From: Candidatus Poseidoniales archaeon
GTDB taxonomy: Archaea; Thermoplasmatota; Poseidoniia; Poseidoniales; Poseidoniaceae
Reading direction: 5' to 3'
DNA: 32,388 nt
Assembly (NCBI GenBank): GCA_003602605.1
Contig: QQRW01000045.1
Coordinates: 1-32,388, forward strand
The notes under the pieces were generated by a model that was not told the origin of the DNA, did not search any database, and saw only the letters and a program-made list of their open reading frames with translations. Made by a program: the position numbers and the translations under genes. Of this stretch, positions 23,210-31,897 are shown in pieces (position 1 is the stretch's first letter; every line of letters begins with the position of its first letter).

Positions 23210-23995
23210 CTATGGAGCACCGAGTGCCGAAATGCTCGACATTATTTGGTCGGTGAATTTTCTATAGAGTTTGGCAAGAGAGGAACGAATCTCATGGTCT
23301 TCCATCTCGGATAACCCAATCAGTTGCTCTGATGTCATGCCGCCTCCGTTCTCATGTTCCAACCATTGCATCCATGTTATGCCGGCACCTGCCGAGAGTC
23401 CAATTCTCCTCCAGAGCCTCGGGAATTTATGGTCTTGAGGTTTCATCATGTTTCGTGTGCCGGTGAGTGCAATTGGTACAATCACTGCGTTCGGATACGA
23501 TGCAGCGAGACGAGCAATTCCTGTTTTACCGGGCAGTAGGAACGGTTCTTCCGTTCTTTTCGAGCGTGTTCCCTCTGGGAATATTCCAAGTGCTTGACCC
23601 TCTGAAAGTACGTCTGCAGCACTCGATAAGGCCCCTTCTCCACCTTCGTCTCTTTTGGTTTCTATTTGGCCAGTTGCTCGCATGACGATTCGAAGTGGCC
23701 CGTTTTTGAAATGCCCGTCTTTCGCAAGATAGTGGGTTGTTCGCCGTGCAGCAGCAATGACAAGAATTGGGTCGACGTGTGACAAATGGTTGGCTGCAAG
23801 TATGACCGCACCTTTTCGAGGAATGTTGTGCAATCCGAGAAATTTAGCGTTCAACACTGGGCGTAAAAAAGGCGAAAGAAACATTCGAAGAAAACTGTAA
23901 CTTGGGGTTTTCTGAAGTACCTCGCCTGTTGGAGGAATGAACCAATGCGGTTTGAGTGATTGCCATGCTTGCTCGTAGGATGGCACCTCTGTCAT
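23210..23995 (-). CDS. plsC: 1-acyl-glycerol-3-phosphate acyltransferase-like protein (PlsC family)
   Basis: Predicted membrane-associated acyltransferase that moves a fatty acyl group to lysophosphatidate or a similar acceptor. Family motifs in order: NHLSHVDP (block I, catalytic His and Asp), GQIETKRDEG (block II), and GIFPEGTRSK (block III, acceptor phosphate binding), then AVIVPIALTG (block IV). About 261 residues from ATG 23995, where GGAGGG lies about 12 nt upstream. An upstream start at 24082 or 24142 would add an unconvincing Arg-rich or Cys-rich segment. In archaea such genes are unexpected because their membrane lipids are ether-linked isoprenoids; Marine Group II genomes are reported to carry them. 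Confidence 0.87.
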   Translation of the reverse strand: MTEVPSYEQAWQSLKPHWFIPPTGEVLQKTPSYSFLRMFLSPFLRPVLNAKFLGLHNIPRKGAVILAANHLSHVDPILVIAAARRTTHYLAKDGHFKNGPLRIVMRATGQIETKRDEGGEGALSSAADVLSEGQALGIFPEGTRSKRTEEPFLLPGKTGIARLAASYPNAVIVPIALTGTRNMMKPQDHKFPRLWRRIGLSAGAGITWMQWLEHENGGGMTSEQLIGLSEMEDHEIRSSLAKLYRKFTDQIMSSISALGAP

Positions 23996-24124
23996 ATCAA
24001 AATCCAACCCTCCACGGGTTTTGACTGTTCCCTTCCTTTGGAGGCGAAGATACCACTTTCTCCTCCCTCTAAACCCAGTCATGTTCATACAAACCATCAA
24101 AGCATTCCTTCTACAGCACATTCC
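23996..24124. promoter_or_regulatory. Divergent region between plsC and a secreted protein gene
   Basis: About 130 bases between outward-facing starts. It includes GGAGGG on the minus strand for plsC. I see no convincing TATA box on either strand; pyrimidine-rich stretches dominate on the plus strand. If the longer upstream starts were real the two genes would overlap here. Confidence 0.3.
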
Positions 24125-25402
24125 ATGGCAACAGCCTCCCAAGGTCGGTTCCTCAGGTGGTTTGTTGTCACCGTTTTACTTTGCCTCATGTCCTCAACAT
24201 TCAGTCCTGTAGCGATGGCTGAAGTTCGATGGGAAGAGGACGGTTGGCTTCGAACAGCTCTAGCGCAAGAACGCCTGGATAACGGTGATGAATTCGGATG
24301 TTATGGAATGCCGCATCTCTCATGGAATGCGGACCCTGGCGCTGTCGCACTTGAATGCCAAAATTACATCACAGGACGAATCAATGCGAGCCACTGGGGT
24401 GCTAATCCAGTCTCCACTTTCACACCTCCGGGTTTGACGATGAGCCAACATACGACGATTGCAGGGCAAGGTTTCCCAATTCATGGCGACATGAACGGTT
24501 TGACATCGACTGCATGGCATACTTCCGAGGATGCTCCAGTCGATGACTGGGATTGGTACAATCTTGGACGCAGGGGTGGAAGCCTCGAGCAGGTTATCGG
24601 TTCAAAGGAGCAGGTACAAACTGCGGTCGAGGAAGGCGGTCTTGTGAACTTATACTGGGTTGGAAGAGTCAATGACGCGACGATTCGACATGACAGGGAC
24701 ATCGCCGAATACCTCGGTCTTGAAGCACAAGCCTGGATGACTACATGGGGCGAAGCATGGTCGTATTGGACCGTTCACGACTGTTATGAGATCGCTCACT
24801 CCAGTTCGGTTGTTGCGAACCAAACAATCATTCAATTTGAATCACTTTTGACCGAGCAATGTACTGCCGTGGCACCCTTAGCTTGGAATGTTCCAATGAC
24901 ATGGATTCTCGATGTCGGCACTGAATCTGTTGTCGAGGTTCGCAGCGGAAGTGGCACATTGCAGTCGCTTGAAGGGGTGAAGAAAACCTCGGAGGGTTAT
25001 ACGCACATCGATTCGCAATACCTCCACCTTTCGGTAGTACGAGGGCACAATGTTTCCATTGTTGTCAACGGTACGGTCGACTATGATGTTGTAGGTCGTT
25101 CGCAGTTTTGGAACAATTATTCTTCGGCCGTGACCATCGCCGCACACGATACGACGGACCTTTTCAAATGGTCAAAACGCTTTACGGATGAATCCAGCCT
25201 CGTTTTTACATGGCTTGTCCAGCCTCGTGACGGACTGGGTGAAGCACCTTGGCTTCCGTATTTGGCTGTCATCATTACGGTTTCTACAATCACCGGAATG
25301 ATGTATATTCTCAAACGAGAAGGACTCGGTCCTTTTGCTCGTAAAAATTCTGATAGTGGCACGTATGATGGGTCTCGGCAATCGATGTTTGAAGCAGAAT
25401 AA
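24125..25402 (+). CDS. Secreted, C-terminally anchored protein of unknown function
   Basis: About 425 residues from ATG 24125. A signal peptide (FLRWFVVTVLLCLMSSTFSPVAMA) decides the start; the longer frame from 23960 lacks a credible N-terminus. The mature part is rich in Trp, Asp and Gly and has scattered Cys (FGCYGMPHL, LECQNYI, VHDCYEI, TEQCTAV) that could form disulfides. A single transmembrane helix (YLAVIITVSTITGMMYIL) near residue 385 leaves a short tail. No family recognised. It is divergent from plsC and 53 nt before trpS. Confidence 0.72.
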   Translation: MATASQGRFLRWFVVTVLLCLMSSTFSPVAMAEVRWEEDGWLRTALAQERLDNGDEFGCYGMPHLSWNADPGAVALECQNYITGRINASHWGANPVSTFTPPGLTMSQHTTIAGQGFPIHGDMNGLTSTAWHTSEDAPVDDWDWYNLGRRGGSLEQVIGSKEQVQTAVEEGGLVNLYWVGRVNDATIRHDRDIAEYLGLEAQAWMTTWGEAWSYWTVHDCYEIAHSSSVVANQTIIQFESLLTEQCTAVAPLAWNVPMTWILDVGTESVVEVRSGSGTLQSLEGVKKTSEGYTHIDSQYLHLSVVRGHNVSIVVNGTVDYDVVGRSQFWNNYSSAVTIAAHDTTDLFKWSKRFTDESSLVFTWLVQPRDGLGEAPWLPYLAVIITVSTITGMMYILKREGLGPFARKNSDSGTYDGSRQSMFEAE

Positions 25403-25455
25403 GGGCGAAGCCTTGATGCTATGAAGTCTTCACCGATGTTTGAGAGGAACTGAAC

Positions 25456-26841
25456 ATGGCTGGAGAAGATGTTGTCATTGACCCCTGGGGGAGTGCTCAA
25501 TCGACGGATTATTCTCGCATCATCGAACAGTTTGGACTGTCCTCAATGGATTCAGTCTCACTCCCGCAACCATCTCGTCTTCATCGACGAGGTATTGTGT
25601 TCGCACACCGTGAACTTGAAACCGTTCTTGATGCACAACGGCAAGGAGATTCATTCGGAGTCCTCACCGGTCTTATGCCAAGTGGTCAAATGCACATGGG
25701 CCATTCAATGGTCATCGACCAGGTCAAATGGTTCCAACAGCTTGGTGGCGATGTGACAATCGCAGTTGCCGATCTCGAAAGCCAAGCAACCCGTGGTGTA
25801 TCGTTGGAAAAAGGTCGACGTATCGCTCTTGAAGAATATATTTCTCACTATGCGGCTCTTGGCTTGGACCCAGAAAAGACCAATGTTTACTTCCAATCTT
25901 CACGTCCAATCGTGCAAAGGCTAGGATTCCAACTCGGCAAGCGAACTAACCTCAACGAATTTGAATCGATTTACGGTTTCAACGGTGAAACCAATTTGGC
26001 TCATGTTCAGGCTCCTTTGGTTCAAGTGGGTGATATCCTTCATCCACAGACCGACGATTACGGCGGTCTTCGGCCAATTGTGGTGCCTGTTGGGGTCGAC
26101 CAAGACCCACATTTGCGCCTCACTCGAGGTCTTGCATCGAAAACCAACTGGTTTAACGTGAACGACGGTAAATCATCTGGCGTTGTCATTACGCTATCGG
26201 TACAAGATGACAACGCAGAAGTGCTGGGTCAATTACCAAACGGTCGCCTTGACAAGGAACGCCTGAATGCCGTCTTTAGTGGAATTGTCGAGTGTCTAGA
26301 ACATCTTGGGTACTCCGATATTCTGTCGAATCCCAAGCAGGGGACGGTCCGTGTTCCAAGCGCAACTGCGAAAGATAAATCGAAAATCCGCATGAAGTTG
26401 CTTGAATTCGAACGTTCACTCGGTGGCATGGGTCTTCTTGCACCTTCGTCGACTTACCATCATTTCGCAGTCGGACTCACTGGTGAGAAGATGAGCAGCA
26501 GCAAGCCCAAAACCACTCTATTCCTTGGTGACGATCTTTCAGTTGTGGAAAAGAAAATCAAACGTGCGTTCTCCGGAGGTCAATCGACCGTTGAAGAGCA
26601 CAGACGATTGGGTGGAAATCCCGATATCGATGTCGCATACCGTTACATGATGTATTTCTTCGAAGACGATGACTCCTTCCTTGCCGAAATCAATGCTGAT
26701 TATCGTTCGGGGAAGATTCTTGCAGGCGAAATGAAACAAATGTGCATTGAGCGAGCAACGACATGGCTTGGTGAATTGCATGAGATGCGTGACCAAACTG
26801 CCCACCTTGTCGAGGAGTTCCTTGCTTTCGATGCCCGTTAG
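25456..26841 (+). CDS. trpS: Tryptophanyl-tRNA synthetase with a roughly 90-residue insertion
   Basis: Class I aminoacyl-tRNA synthetase charging tRNA-Trp. Archaeal/eukaryotic-type features: VIDPWGS and DYSRIIEQFGL at the N-terminus, the HIGH-equivalent PSGQMHMGH (residues 75-83), PVGVDQDPHLRLTR for substrate binding, and KMSSSKP (345-351) as the KMSKS loop. The length, 461, is well over the roughly 390 residues of archaeal TrpRS such as that of Pyrococcus. The surplus lies between the DQDPH motif and KMSSS: residues about 231-329 (NWFNVNDG through ERSLGGMG) replace a normally short connection. ATG at 25456 follows GAGAGGAA. Its stop overlaps that of the convergent ZPR1-like gene. Confidence 0.93.
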   Translation: MAGEDVVIDPWGSAQSTDYSRIIEQFGLSSMDSVSLPQPSRLHRRGIVFAHRELETVLDAQRQGDSFGVLTGLMPSGQMHMGHSMVIDQVKWFQQLGGDVTIAVADLESQATRGVSLEKGRRIALEEYISHYAALGLDPEKTNVYFQSSRPIVQRLGFQLGKRTNLNEFESIYGFNGETNLAHVQAPLVQVGDILHPQTDDYGGLRPIVVPVGVDQDPHLRLTRGLASKTNWFNVNDGKSSGVVITLSVQDDNAEVLGQLPNGRLDKERLNAVFSGIVECLEHLGYSDILSNPKQGTVRVPSATAKDKSKIRMKLLEFERSLGGMGLLAPSSTYHHFAVGLTGEKMSSSKPKTTLFLGDDLSVVEKKIKRAFSGGQSTVEEHRRLGGNPDIDVAYRYMMYFFEDDDSFLAEINADYRSGKILAGEMKQMCIERATTWLGELHEMRDQTAHLVEEFLAFDAR

Positions 26842-27464
26842 TTCGCAACATCGTCAGAAGAAAACACCGCAGGGTCCGGGCCGATTGGCAACTCTTCGAG
26901 TTCCTCTGCGGTAAGTTCTCTCTCGTCCGCATCTTCATCAAGAATCATTGAATGACCGTTTGGGTCGAGAAAGTCGACGGTAAATTCTGTTGAATTACCG
27001 GCGTTCTCGATGGAATGGAGCAAACCATCGAGCGTTTGCAGTGATTGCATGAGTTCTTCTTGCTCTGCATCAGGACTGGATAAATCTCGGACAACATCTC
27101 TTCGGACCATATTGATGATGTCAATAAATCTGTTGAGAACACCTTCGATGTTACTGACATAACCTGTTGAATTGGTACCTGGCATGACTTCGAGTTCCAA
27201 TTCAGGTATCCGAACAGTACATGAGGATGAGCGAACGACTCGACTTCGTAATTTTTTCACATCGTCAATACGAAGTGACCACGCACCAGCTTTACGGCCT
27301 TCAGCCGGAATGAAATCGGTTTGTCTCCATCCGCATGCATGGCACATCACCGTCACTTGAGTGTGCTCGCCGAAGTAAGGGATTTCGTCAACATGAGCGA
27401 CCATTCGTAGTTTCCCTTCTTGCTGGCATATGGGGCAAGGAATGTTGATGTCTTGTTCGTCCAT
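26838..27464 (-). CDS. ZPR1-like zinc-finger protein
   Basis: A 208-residue protein of the ZPR1 zinc-finger family. CPICQQEG and VMCHACGW form a C4 zinc site, followed by the ZPR1-specific GAWSLRIDDVKKLRSRVVRSSSCTVRIPEL and GYVSNIEGVL. Eukaryotic ZPR1 has two such modules and acts with elongation factor 1A; archaeal homologues have one and are largely uncharacterised. An acidic C-terminal tail follows. ATG at 27464 overlaps the stop of the upstream SepF-like gene, so translation is likely coupled. The 3' end overlaps trpS by 4 nt in convergent orientation. Confidence 0.85.
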   Translation of the reverse strand: MDEQDINIPCPICQQEGKLRMVAHVDEIPYFGEHTQVTVMCHACGWRQTDFIPAEGRKAGAWSLRIDDVKKLRSRVVRSSSCTVRIPELELEVMPGTNSTGYVSNIEGVLNRFIDIINMVRRDVVRDLSSPDAEQEELMQSLQTLDGLLHSIENAGNSTEFTVDFLDPNGHSMILDEDADERELTAEELEELPIGPDPAVFSSDDVAN

Positions 27465-28093
27465 CACAATCCCTGCCTACCGAGTTCTTTGGCGTCAACA
27501 GCAAATGCTTCCATGTCGACACCTCGGACACCCCTGCATCCGGGTGGAAGCAGCATAAGCCGGGTATCGGTCATCTGGATAATTTGCCCACCTAAATCAG
27601 TATCAATGAAGGTATTGAGCCGAGCAATGGCACTGTTGAACTCGACAGTCTTTTTCATCAATCGGCTCATTTCGACGATAACGGCGTGGTCATCAGCAAC
27701 CCAATCCATGAGTTGGCCGCATCCTGTGATGTCGTTGAGCACAGCACGATGCAGCACCAGTCCATGTTGTGAATCGATAATGGGGGCGTGGGGGTACATT
27801 TCGCCAAGTTTGTGGTAGATGACTTCTGCCTCAGGAATCGCTACGGTAGGTTGCTGATCCATACTTGGCATATTGAACGTCCGCAATGGTTGGCTGCTTT
27901 CGGGTTCAAGGACAGGCGAATCAACATCAACGCTTGTTTCCCGTGCTTTTTCATCAGCGCGCGTCAATGCATCGAGGTCCGGCATCGAAGGGACGATGGT
28001 TGGCATCTCTGCTTCAGAATCTGGTCCGAGATTGGTGAAAGCATCGAGAGAAGACTGTGCATCGTCCTTCTTGCCTTTTCTCCTCCGGCGCAT
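27464..28093 (-). CDS. SepF-like (DUF552) candidate protein
   Basis: A 209-residue protein. The first about 90 residues are basic, then acidic and disordered. The C-terminal half has the pattern of the SepF core: AVIVEMSRLMKKTVEFNSAIARLNTFIDTDLGGQII, in two segments, then QMTDTRLMLLPPGCRGV, with the DUF552 beta-alpha-beta layout and the terminal ...PPxxR/G. Archaeal SepF tethers FtsZ to the membrane through an amphipathic N-terminal helix; here the N-terminus reads MRRRRKGKK and lacks an obvious one. It is therefore a candidate, not a certain SepF. A strong GGAGG-containing ribosome-binding region precedes the ATG. It is coupled to the ZPR1-like gene by a short overlap. Confidence 0.55.
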   Translation of the reverse strand: MRRRRKGKKDDAQSSLDAFTNLGPDSEAEMPTIVPSMPDLDALTRADEKARETSVDVDSPVLEPESSQPLRTFNMPSMDQQPTVAIPEAEVIYHKLGEMYPHAPIIDSQHGLVLHRAVLNDITGCGQLMDWVADDHAVIVEMSRLMKKTVEFNSAIARLNTFIDTDLGGQIIQMTDTRLMLLPPGCRGVRGVDMEAFAVDAKELGRQGL

Positions 28094-28265
28094 ATTTTAC
28101 CCTCACAACCTCCACCTCAAGAAGACTCGCATGAATCCAAGTGATTGTGGTCTTTTTTGTTGCATTATCGGCGCTAGCCGTCGGCTCGTGGGGTTGATAA
28201 GGGTCCGCTGATACCTAGCAATTGCGCCTCAAGGTTCAAGAGGTGTCGACTAAAACGATGGATTG
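28094..28265. promoter_or_regulatory. Divergent region between the SepF-like gene and proteasome beta
   Basis: About 170 bases between outward-facing genes. GGTGGAGGTTGTGAGGG on the minus strand serves the SepF-like gene. On the plus strand CCTCAAGGTTCAAGAGG (about 28227-28243) can form a 4-bp hairpin and resembles a T-arm by chance, and GAGGTG lies about 22 nt upstream of the start. No TATA box was found with confidence. Confidence 0.3.
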
Positions 28266-28892
28266 ATGACAATGGAAGCACACCAGAATGTATTGAAAAC
28301 CGGAACAAGCACAATAGGCATCACTTTCGATGGCGGTGTCGTCGTTGGAGCAGACCACAGAGCGACCATGGGTCATTTCATCGCTAACAAGAGTGTTCAA
28401 AAACTCTTCAAAATCGGTGAAAACTTGGCACTCACAACTGCTGGACTGGTCGGACACGCTCAATCACTTTCTCGAACACTCTCGGCGGAAGTGGCTCTTT
28501 TCCAACTGCGCCGTCAACAACAGATGACTGTGCGCGGTGCTGCAACCCTCACTGCAAACATTCTCTCTGGACGCCCTCATTGGGTTCAATTGTTGATTGT
28601 TGGCGTTGATGATGAAGGCGGACATGTCTATTCTATAGATTCTGCCGGTGGCTCAATCCCTGACTTGTATTGTGCTACAGGTTCAGGCTCTCCTTACATG
28701 TACGGTGTTCTCGAAGACGGCTTTAGCGAAGGTATGTCTCGGACCGATGCATTGAAACTCGCGGCCCGTGCCCTACACGCATCGGGGCAGCGTGACGCCG
28801 CCTCCGGCAACGGCATGGATTTGGCAGTTATTACCGCTAAAGACGGCTACGTGGCCATTTCCCAAGCAGAGATCAACAAACTTCTCGCTTGA
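28266..28892 (+). CDS. psmB: Proteasome beta subunit
   Basis: Catalytic subunit of the 20S proteasome, an N-terminal nucleophile hydrolase. A short propeptide (MTMEAHQNVLKTG) precedes the autocleavage site G-T; the Thr of TSTIGI becomes the nucleophile. GADHRAT provides Asp17 and NKSVQKLF the Lys33 equivalent, and GGSIPD and GSGSPYMYGVLE follow in family order. About 208 residues. ATG at 28266 is used; ATG at 28272 and TTG at 28263 are close alternatives. The next gene, aCPSF1, follows by 83 nt, a neighbourhood seen in other archaea. Confidence 0.95.
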   Translation: MTMEAHQNVLKTGTSTIGITFDGGVVVGADHRATMGHFIANKSVQKLFKIGENLALTTAGLVGHAQSLSRTLSAEVALFQLRRQQQMTVRGAATLTANILSGRPHWVQLLIVGVDDEGGHVYSIDSAGGSIPDLYCATGSGSPYMYGVLEDGFSEGMSRTDALKLAARALHASGQRDAASGNGMDLAVITAKDGYVAISQAEINKLLA

Positions 28893-28975
28893 TTCACTTT
28901 CCCGCAGCTCATCTGCGCTCCCTCTGGGAGAGTCTGTGCACATTGTTGTGCGAGCGCGGGACACGGTGAATTATA

Positions 28976-30880
28976 ATGCGTTTAACGTTTAAAGAATTGA
29001 AAGACCAAGTGCAAAAGATTGTCCCAAGAGACATCCCCTACACTGTTGAGCTTGAAGCGGGTAACATCGCTCTTGTTACTCCAGAACCGAACCGAATCCT
29101 TGGGACGGATGGACTGCTTGCTAAGCTCTCTCAGAAGGTAAAAAGAAAGATTGTACTTCGACCTGACGCTTCAATAATGAAATCTGAAGAAGAGGCTACA
29201 AAGATTGTCAAAGAAATCATTCCGGAAACTGCTGGTATCAATCAAATCTACTTCGATGCGTGTTACCGTGAAATCACAGTTCAATGCGAGAATCCTGGAG
29301 AAGCAGTTGGTCGAAGGGGAATTAATTTGCAACAAATCCGTGACCAATCTGGATGGTTGGTCACTGTTGAGCGAACTCCACCGTTGATCTCGAAGACGGT
29401 CCACGACATTCGGGGATATCGACATGCTAACGCTGACGAACGGCGCAAGTTGCTCAAGGATTTCGGTTTGAATATCCACCGGCCGCAACGACCTGGTGCT
29501 GCATGGGCTCGTGTCACTGCTCTTGGCTCATACCGTGAAGTCGGAAGAGCTTGTCACTTCGTTACGACAAACGAATCCCGTGTCATGATCGACGTCGGTG
29601 TCAACATTGCTTCGGATACAGACCCTATGCCTTACTTCACGGCGCCTGAGGCGTTACCACTGGAAAAGCTGGATGCTGTTGTGCTGACTCATTCTCACCT
29701 CGACCACGCTGGAATGCTTCCAGTGTTGTTCAAGTATGGCTACCGTGGTCCTGTTTACTGTACGCCTCCTACTCGTGATCTCATGCTCTTGCTCCAAACT
29801 GACTACCTCAAGGTTGGTGGTGCGGAAGGAAAGCGGGCACCCTATGATATGGAGGACATTCGCACCTGCATGAAGCACGTTGTTGACGTCAACTGGGATG
29901 AAACAACTGACATTGCTCCAGACATCAAACTTACTTTTTCGAATGCGGGTCACATTCTCGGATCATCTGCAGTACACCTCCACATTGGAGATGGAAAGCA
30001 TAATATCGTGTTCAGTGGCGATCAAAAGTATGAGAAATCATGGTTGTTTGATGCAGCTAACACGCGTTTCCCTCGAGTCGAAACGCTCGTTATCGAATCC
30101 ACGTACGGCGCCTCGGGTGATTATCAACCCTCAAGGCAAGAAGCAAATCAAGAATTGCAAGACATTGTTTCAAGGACTATTGCTCGTGGCGGTAAACTGA
30201 TTTGTCCGGTTTTCGCTGTTGGTCGAAGTCAGGAAGTGATGATTGCAATCGACGAATTGTTCCGCTCTGGAAATGTGAAACCAGTACCAGTCTGGTTGGA
30301 TGGAATGATACAGGAAGCGACCGCAATACACGCCTCGCACCCCGACTACCTCACCAGCAGTTTGCGTAAGTCGCTGCTCAAGGATGACGGAGAAAACCCA
30401 TTCACAAGCGATTGGTTCCGTCCCGTGAAGGGTCGAGAATTACGTGAAAGCATCATTATGGATAATTCTCCTTGCATCGTACTTGCAACCTCTGGAATGC
30501 TCAACGGTGGACCGGTTATGGAATACTTCAAGAATTGGGCTCACGAAGACCGAAACTCGTTGTGTTTTGTTGGATATCAGGCTGAAGGAACTCTTGGTCG
30601 TCGTTTGCAGAAAGGGTTCGGCGAAGTGCCAATGATCATCAACGGCAAAACCGAAATCGTCAAGATTGGCTGTGAAATGGTAACCATCGATGGCTTTTCG
30701 GGACACTCTGACCGGCGTCAATTGCTCGAGTTCGTCGACCAAATCTCGCCGACCCCTCGCAACATTATCTGCCACCACGGGGATTATCACAAGTGCAATG
30801 AACTTGGAAAAACTCTGCGTGAACGGTACAAGTGCAGAACATATGCGCCTCAGAATCTTGAAACAGTCCGTTTGATGTGA
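28976..30880 (+). CDS. fttA: aCPSF1 / FttA, KH-domain beta-CASP ribonuclease and transcription termination factor
   Basis: A 634-residue archaeal CPSF73-like factor. In other archaea it cleaves nascent RNA and terminates transcription. Residues about 1-140 hold two KH-like domains, the second with the GRRG loop (PGEAVGRRGINLQQIRD). The metallo-beta-lactamase fold follows with HSHLDH at residues 239-244 as the two-zinc site, then IVFSGDQKYE and later CHHGDYHKC. The beta-CASP insert is present, including EEPLF-like VGRSQEVMIAIDELF and GFSGHSDRRQL. ATG at 28976 follows GGTGAA. Length and order match the family. Its 3' end is 2 nt from a convergent gene. Confidence 0.95.
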   Translation: MRLTFKELKDQVQKIVPRDIPYTVELEAGNIALVTPEPNRILGTDGLLAKLSQKVKRKIVLRPDASIMKSEEEATKIVKEIIPETAGINQIYFDACYREITVQCENPGEAVGRRGINLQQIRDQSGWLVTVERTPPLISKTVHDIRGYRHANADERRKLLKDFGLNIHRPQRPGAAWARVTALGSYREVGRACHFVTTNESRVMIDVGVNIASDTDPMPYFTAPEALPLEKLDAVVLTHSHLDHAGMLPVLFKYGYRGPVYCTPPTRDLMLLLQTDYLKVGGAEGKRAPYDMEDIRTCMKHVVDVNWDETTDIAPDIKLTFSNAGHILGSSAVHLHIGDGKHNIVFSGDQKYEKSWLFDAANTRFPRVETLVIESTYGASGDYQPSRQEANQELQDIVSRTIARGGKLICPVFAVGRSQEVMIAIDELFRSGNVKPVPVWLDGMIQEATAIHASHPDYLTSSLRKSLLKDDGENPFTSDWFRPVKGRELRESIIMDNSPCIVLATSGMLNGGPVMEYFKNWAHEDRNSLCFVGYQAEGTLGRRLQKGFGEVPMIINGKTEIVKIGCEMVTIDGFSGHSDRRQLLEFVDQISPTPRNIICHHGDYHKCNELGKTLRERYKCRTYAPQNLETVRLM

Positions 30881-30882
30881 TT

Positions 30883-31185
30883 TCACATCAATGGAATCTC
30901 GAACCCAGCTTCGAGTGGGTCAGGGAGTTCTTTATCGTGATCGCTTGATGCAAATTTGTTCTCTGTTTTGCCGGATGCATAGTTCGCTTTAATTGGCGAA
31001 GAGCCACGTTCTTTCGATCGAGATGACGCCTCGAAGAGAAACCAAGAAAACACGACCATGATGAGTCCGAATCCAAATATTGCCACTGTGAGAACGCTTC
31101 CACCAGTTGAAATGTTTAACCCTATGGCTGCAAGTAAAATCAATATTGCTGCTGATGGAAGAAGCCTTCGAGAAAGCGTCGCCAT
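30883..31185 (-). CDS. Small two-helix membrane protein, unknown function
   Basis: About 100 residues from ATG 31185. Two transmembrane helices (LLPSAAILILLAAIGLNI and VLTVAIFGFGLIMVVFSWFLF) are joined by the short STGGS turn; a charged cytosolic tail (ASSRSKERGSSPIKANYASGK) follows. No family recognised. A longer start at 31236 would run into the divergent arginine decarboxylase promoter and add a Gln/His-rich segment without helix character. It converges on aCPSF1. Confidence 0.62.
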   Translation of the reverse strand: MATLSRRLLPSAAILILLAAIGLNISTGGSVLTVAIFGFGLIMVVFSWFLFEASSRSKERGSSPIKANYASGKTENKFASSDHDKELPDPLEAGFEIPLM

Positions 31186-31237
31186 GAGTGTCTCACAACC
31201 ATGTTCTTCATGAACCCGTTGCATCTGTAGTGACACT

Positions 31238-31897
31238 ATGTACTCCGCCGACGGAAAACATGGCTCATCTGCAAAATGCCCTGGCTGGTTAATGACAGCT
31301 GTAGCGCCATGGGGCGAAAACAGTGAGGATGCTTACGACCAAGGTTTGGTCGAACTTGGGCTTGGAGATTCTCGTTTGATTGAAATGAAAGGTGCCATGT
31401 TGCCTCTTGGTTTTGGTGCAACCCCCCCTCAACCATTGCCTATGGGTTCTCTCGTGGAATGCCATTTGGCAACTGCATACGCTTGGAACGGTTCATCAGC
31501 CTGTGCTGGGGTGGCCTGGGCATCGTGCGTGACACCTGAAGGCGATAATTGTGCCATCGTAGCAACCGTTTCAACCGAGATGGATTATGAAGAAACGACA
31601 TTGCTGCTACGTCGGCACCTCCAACGGAAACTCGCGAGCCGTGACCTTGAAGTCATTTCATTCGATGTTGCTGTCGACGAAGTAACGGCTGCTGCGGACC
31701 ACTACGGTGTTGCAATGGCAGCACTTATTTTACCAAACTCACTTTCACTGGGTGCTCGCACAGGTACAGGACCTGTTCGAAAGGCCTTGACGCGGCAAGC
31801 TGCTGAACCTCCTCAAAAGCGAGTAGATGTCAAAGCACCTGCCGCACCAGCATTACGCCCTGGCGGTCGCAAGTCCAGCACCGATTTTTCTCTTTGA
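31238..31897 (+). CDS. Pyruvoyl-dependent arginine decarboxylase (PvlArgDC)
   Basis: Decarboxylates arginine to agmatine for polyamine or agmatidine synthesis. About 219 residues. WGENSEDAYDQGLVELGLGDSRLIEMKGAMLPLG matches the N-terminal half of the family, and GSLVECHLATAYAWNGSSAC reaches the expected self-cleavage site, a Ser-Ser step where the second Ser becomes the pyruvoyl group. GVAWASC, IVATVSTEMDYEE and GVAMAALIL continue the fold. The last about 40 residues (KALTRQAAEPPQKRV onward) are a basic extension not usual in the family. ATG at 31238 is used; ATG at 31292 is an alternative. A zinc-ribbon protein overlaps the stop. Confidence 0.78.
   Translation: MYSADGKHGSSAKCPGWLMTAVAPWGENSEDAYDQGLVELGLGDSRLIEMKGAMLPLGFGATPPQPLPMGSLVECHLATAYAWNGSSACAGVAWASCVTPEGDNCAIVATVSTEMDYEETTLLLRRHLQRKLASRDLEVISFDVAVDEVTAAADHYGVAMAALILPNSLSLGARTGTGPVRKALTRQAAEPPQKRVDVKAPAAPALRPGGRKSSTDFSL

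Noticed and set aside
23960-24124. Upstream extension of the secreted protein gene
   Set aside because: The extra 55 residues overlap the plsC start and precede the signal peptide, which must be near the N-terminus.
28227-28243. A tRNA T-arm-like sequence (CCTCAAGGTTCAAGAGG)
   Set aside because: No acceptor, D-arm or anticodon arm fits around it; the stem is only 4 bp.
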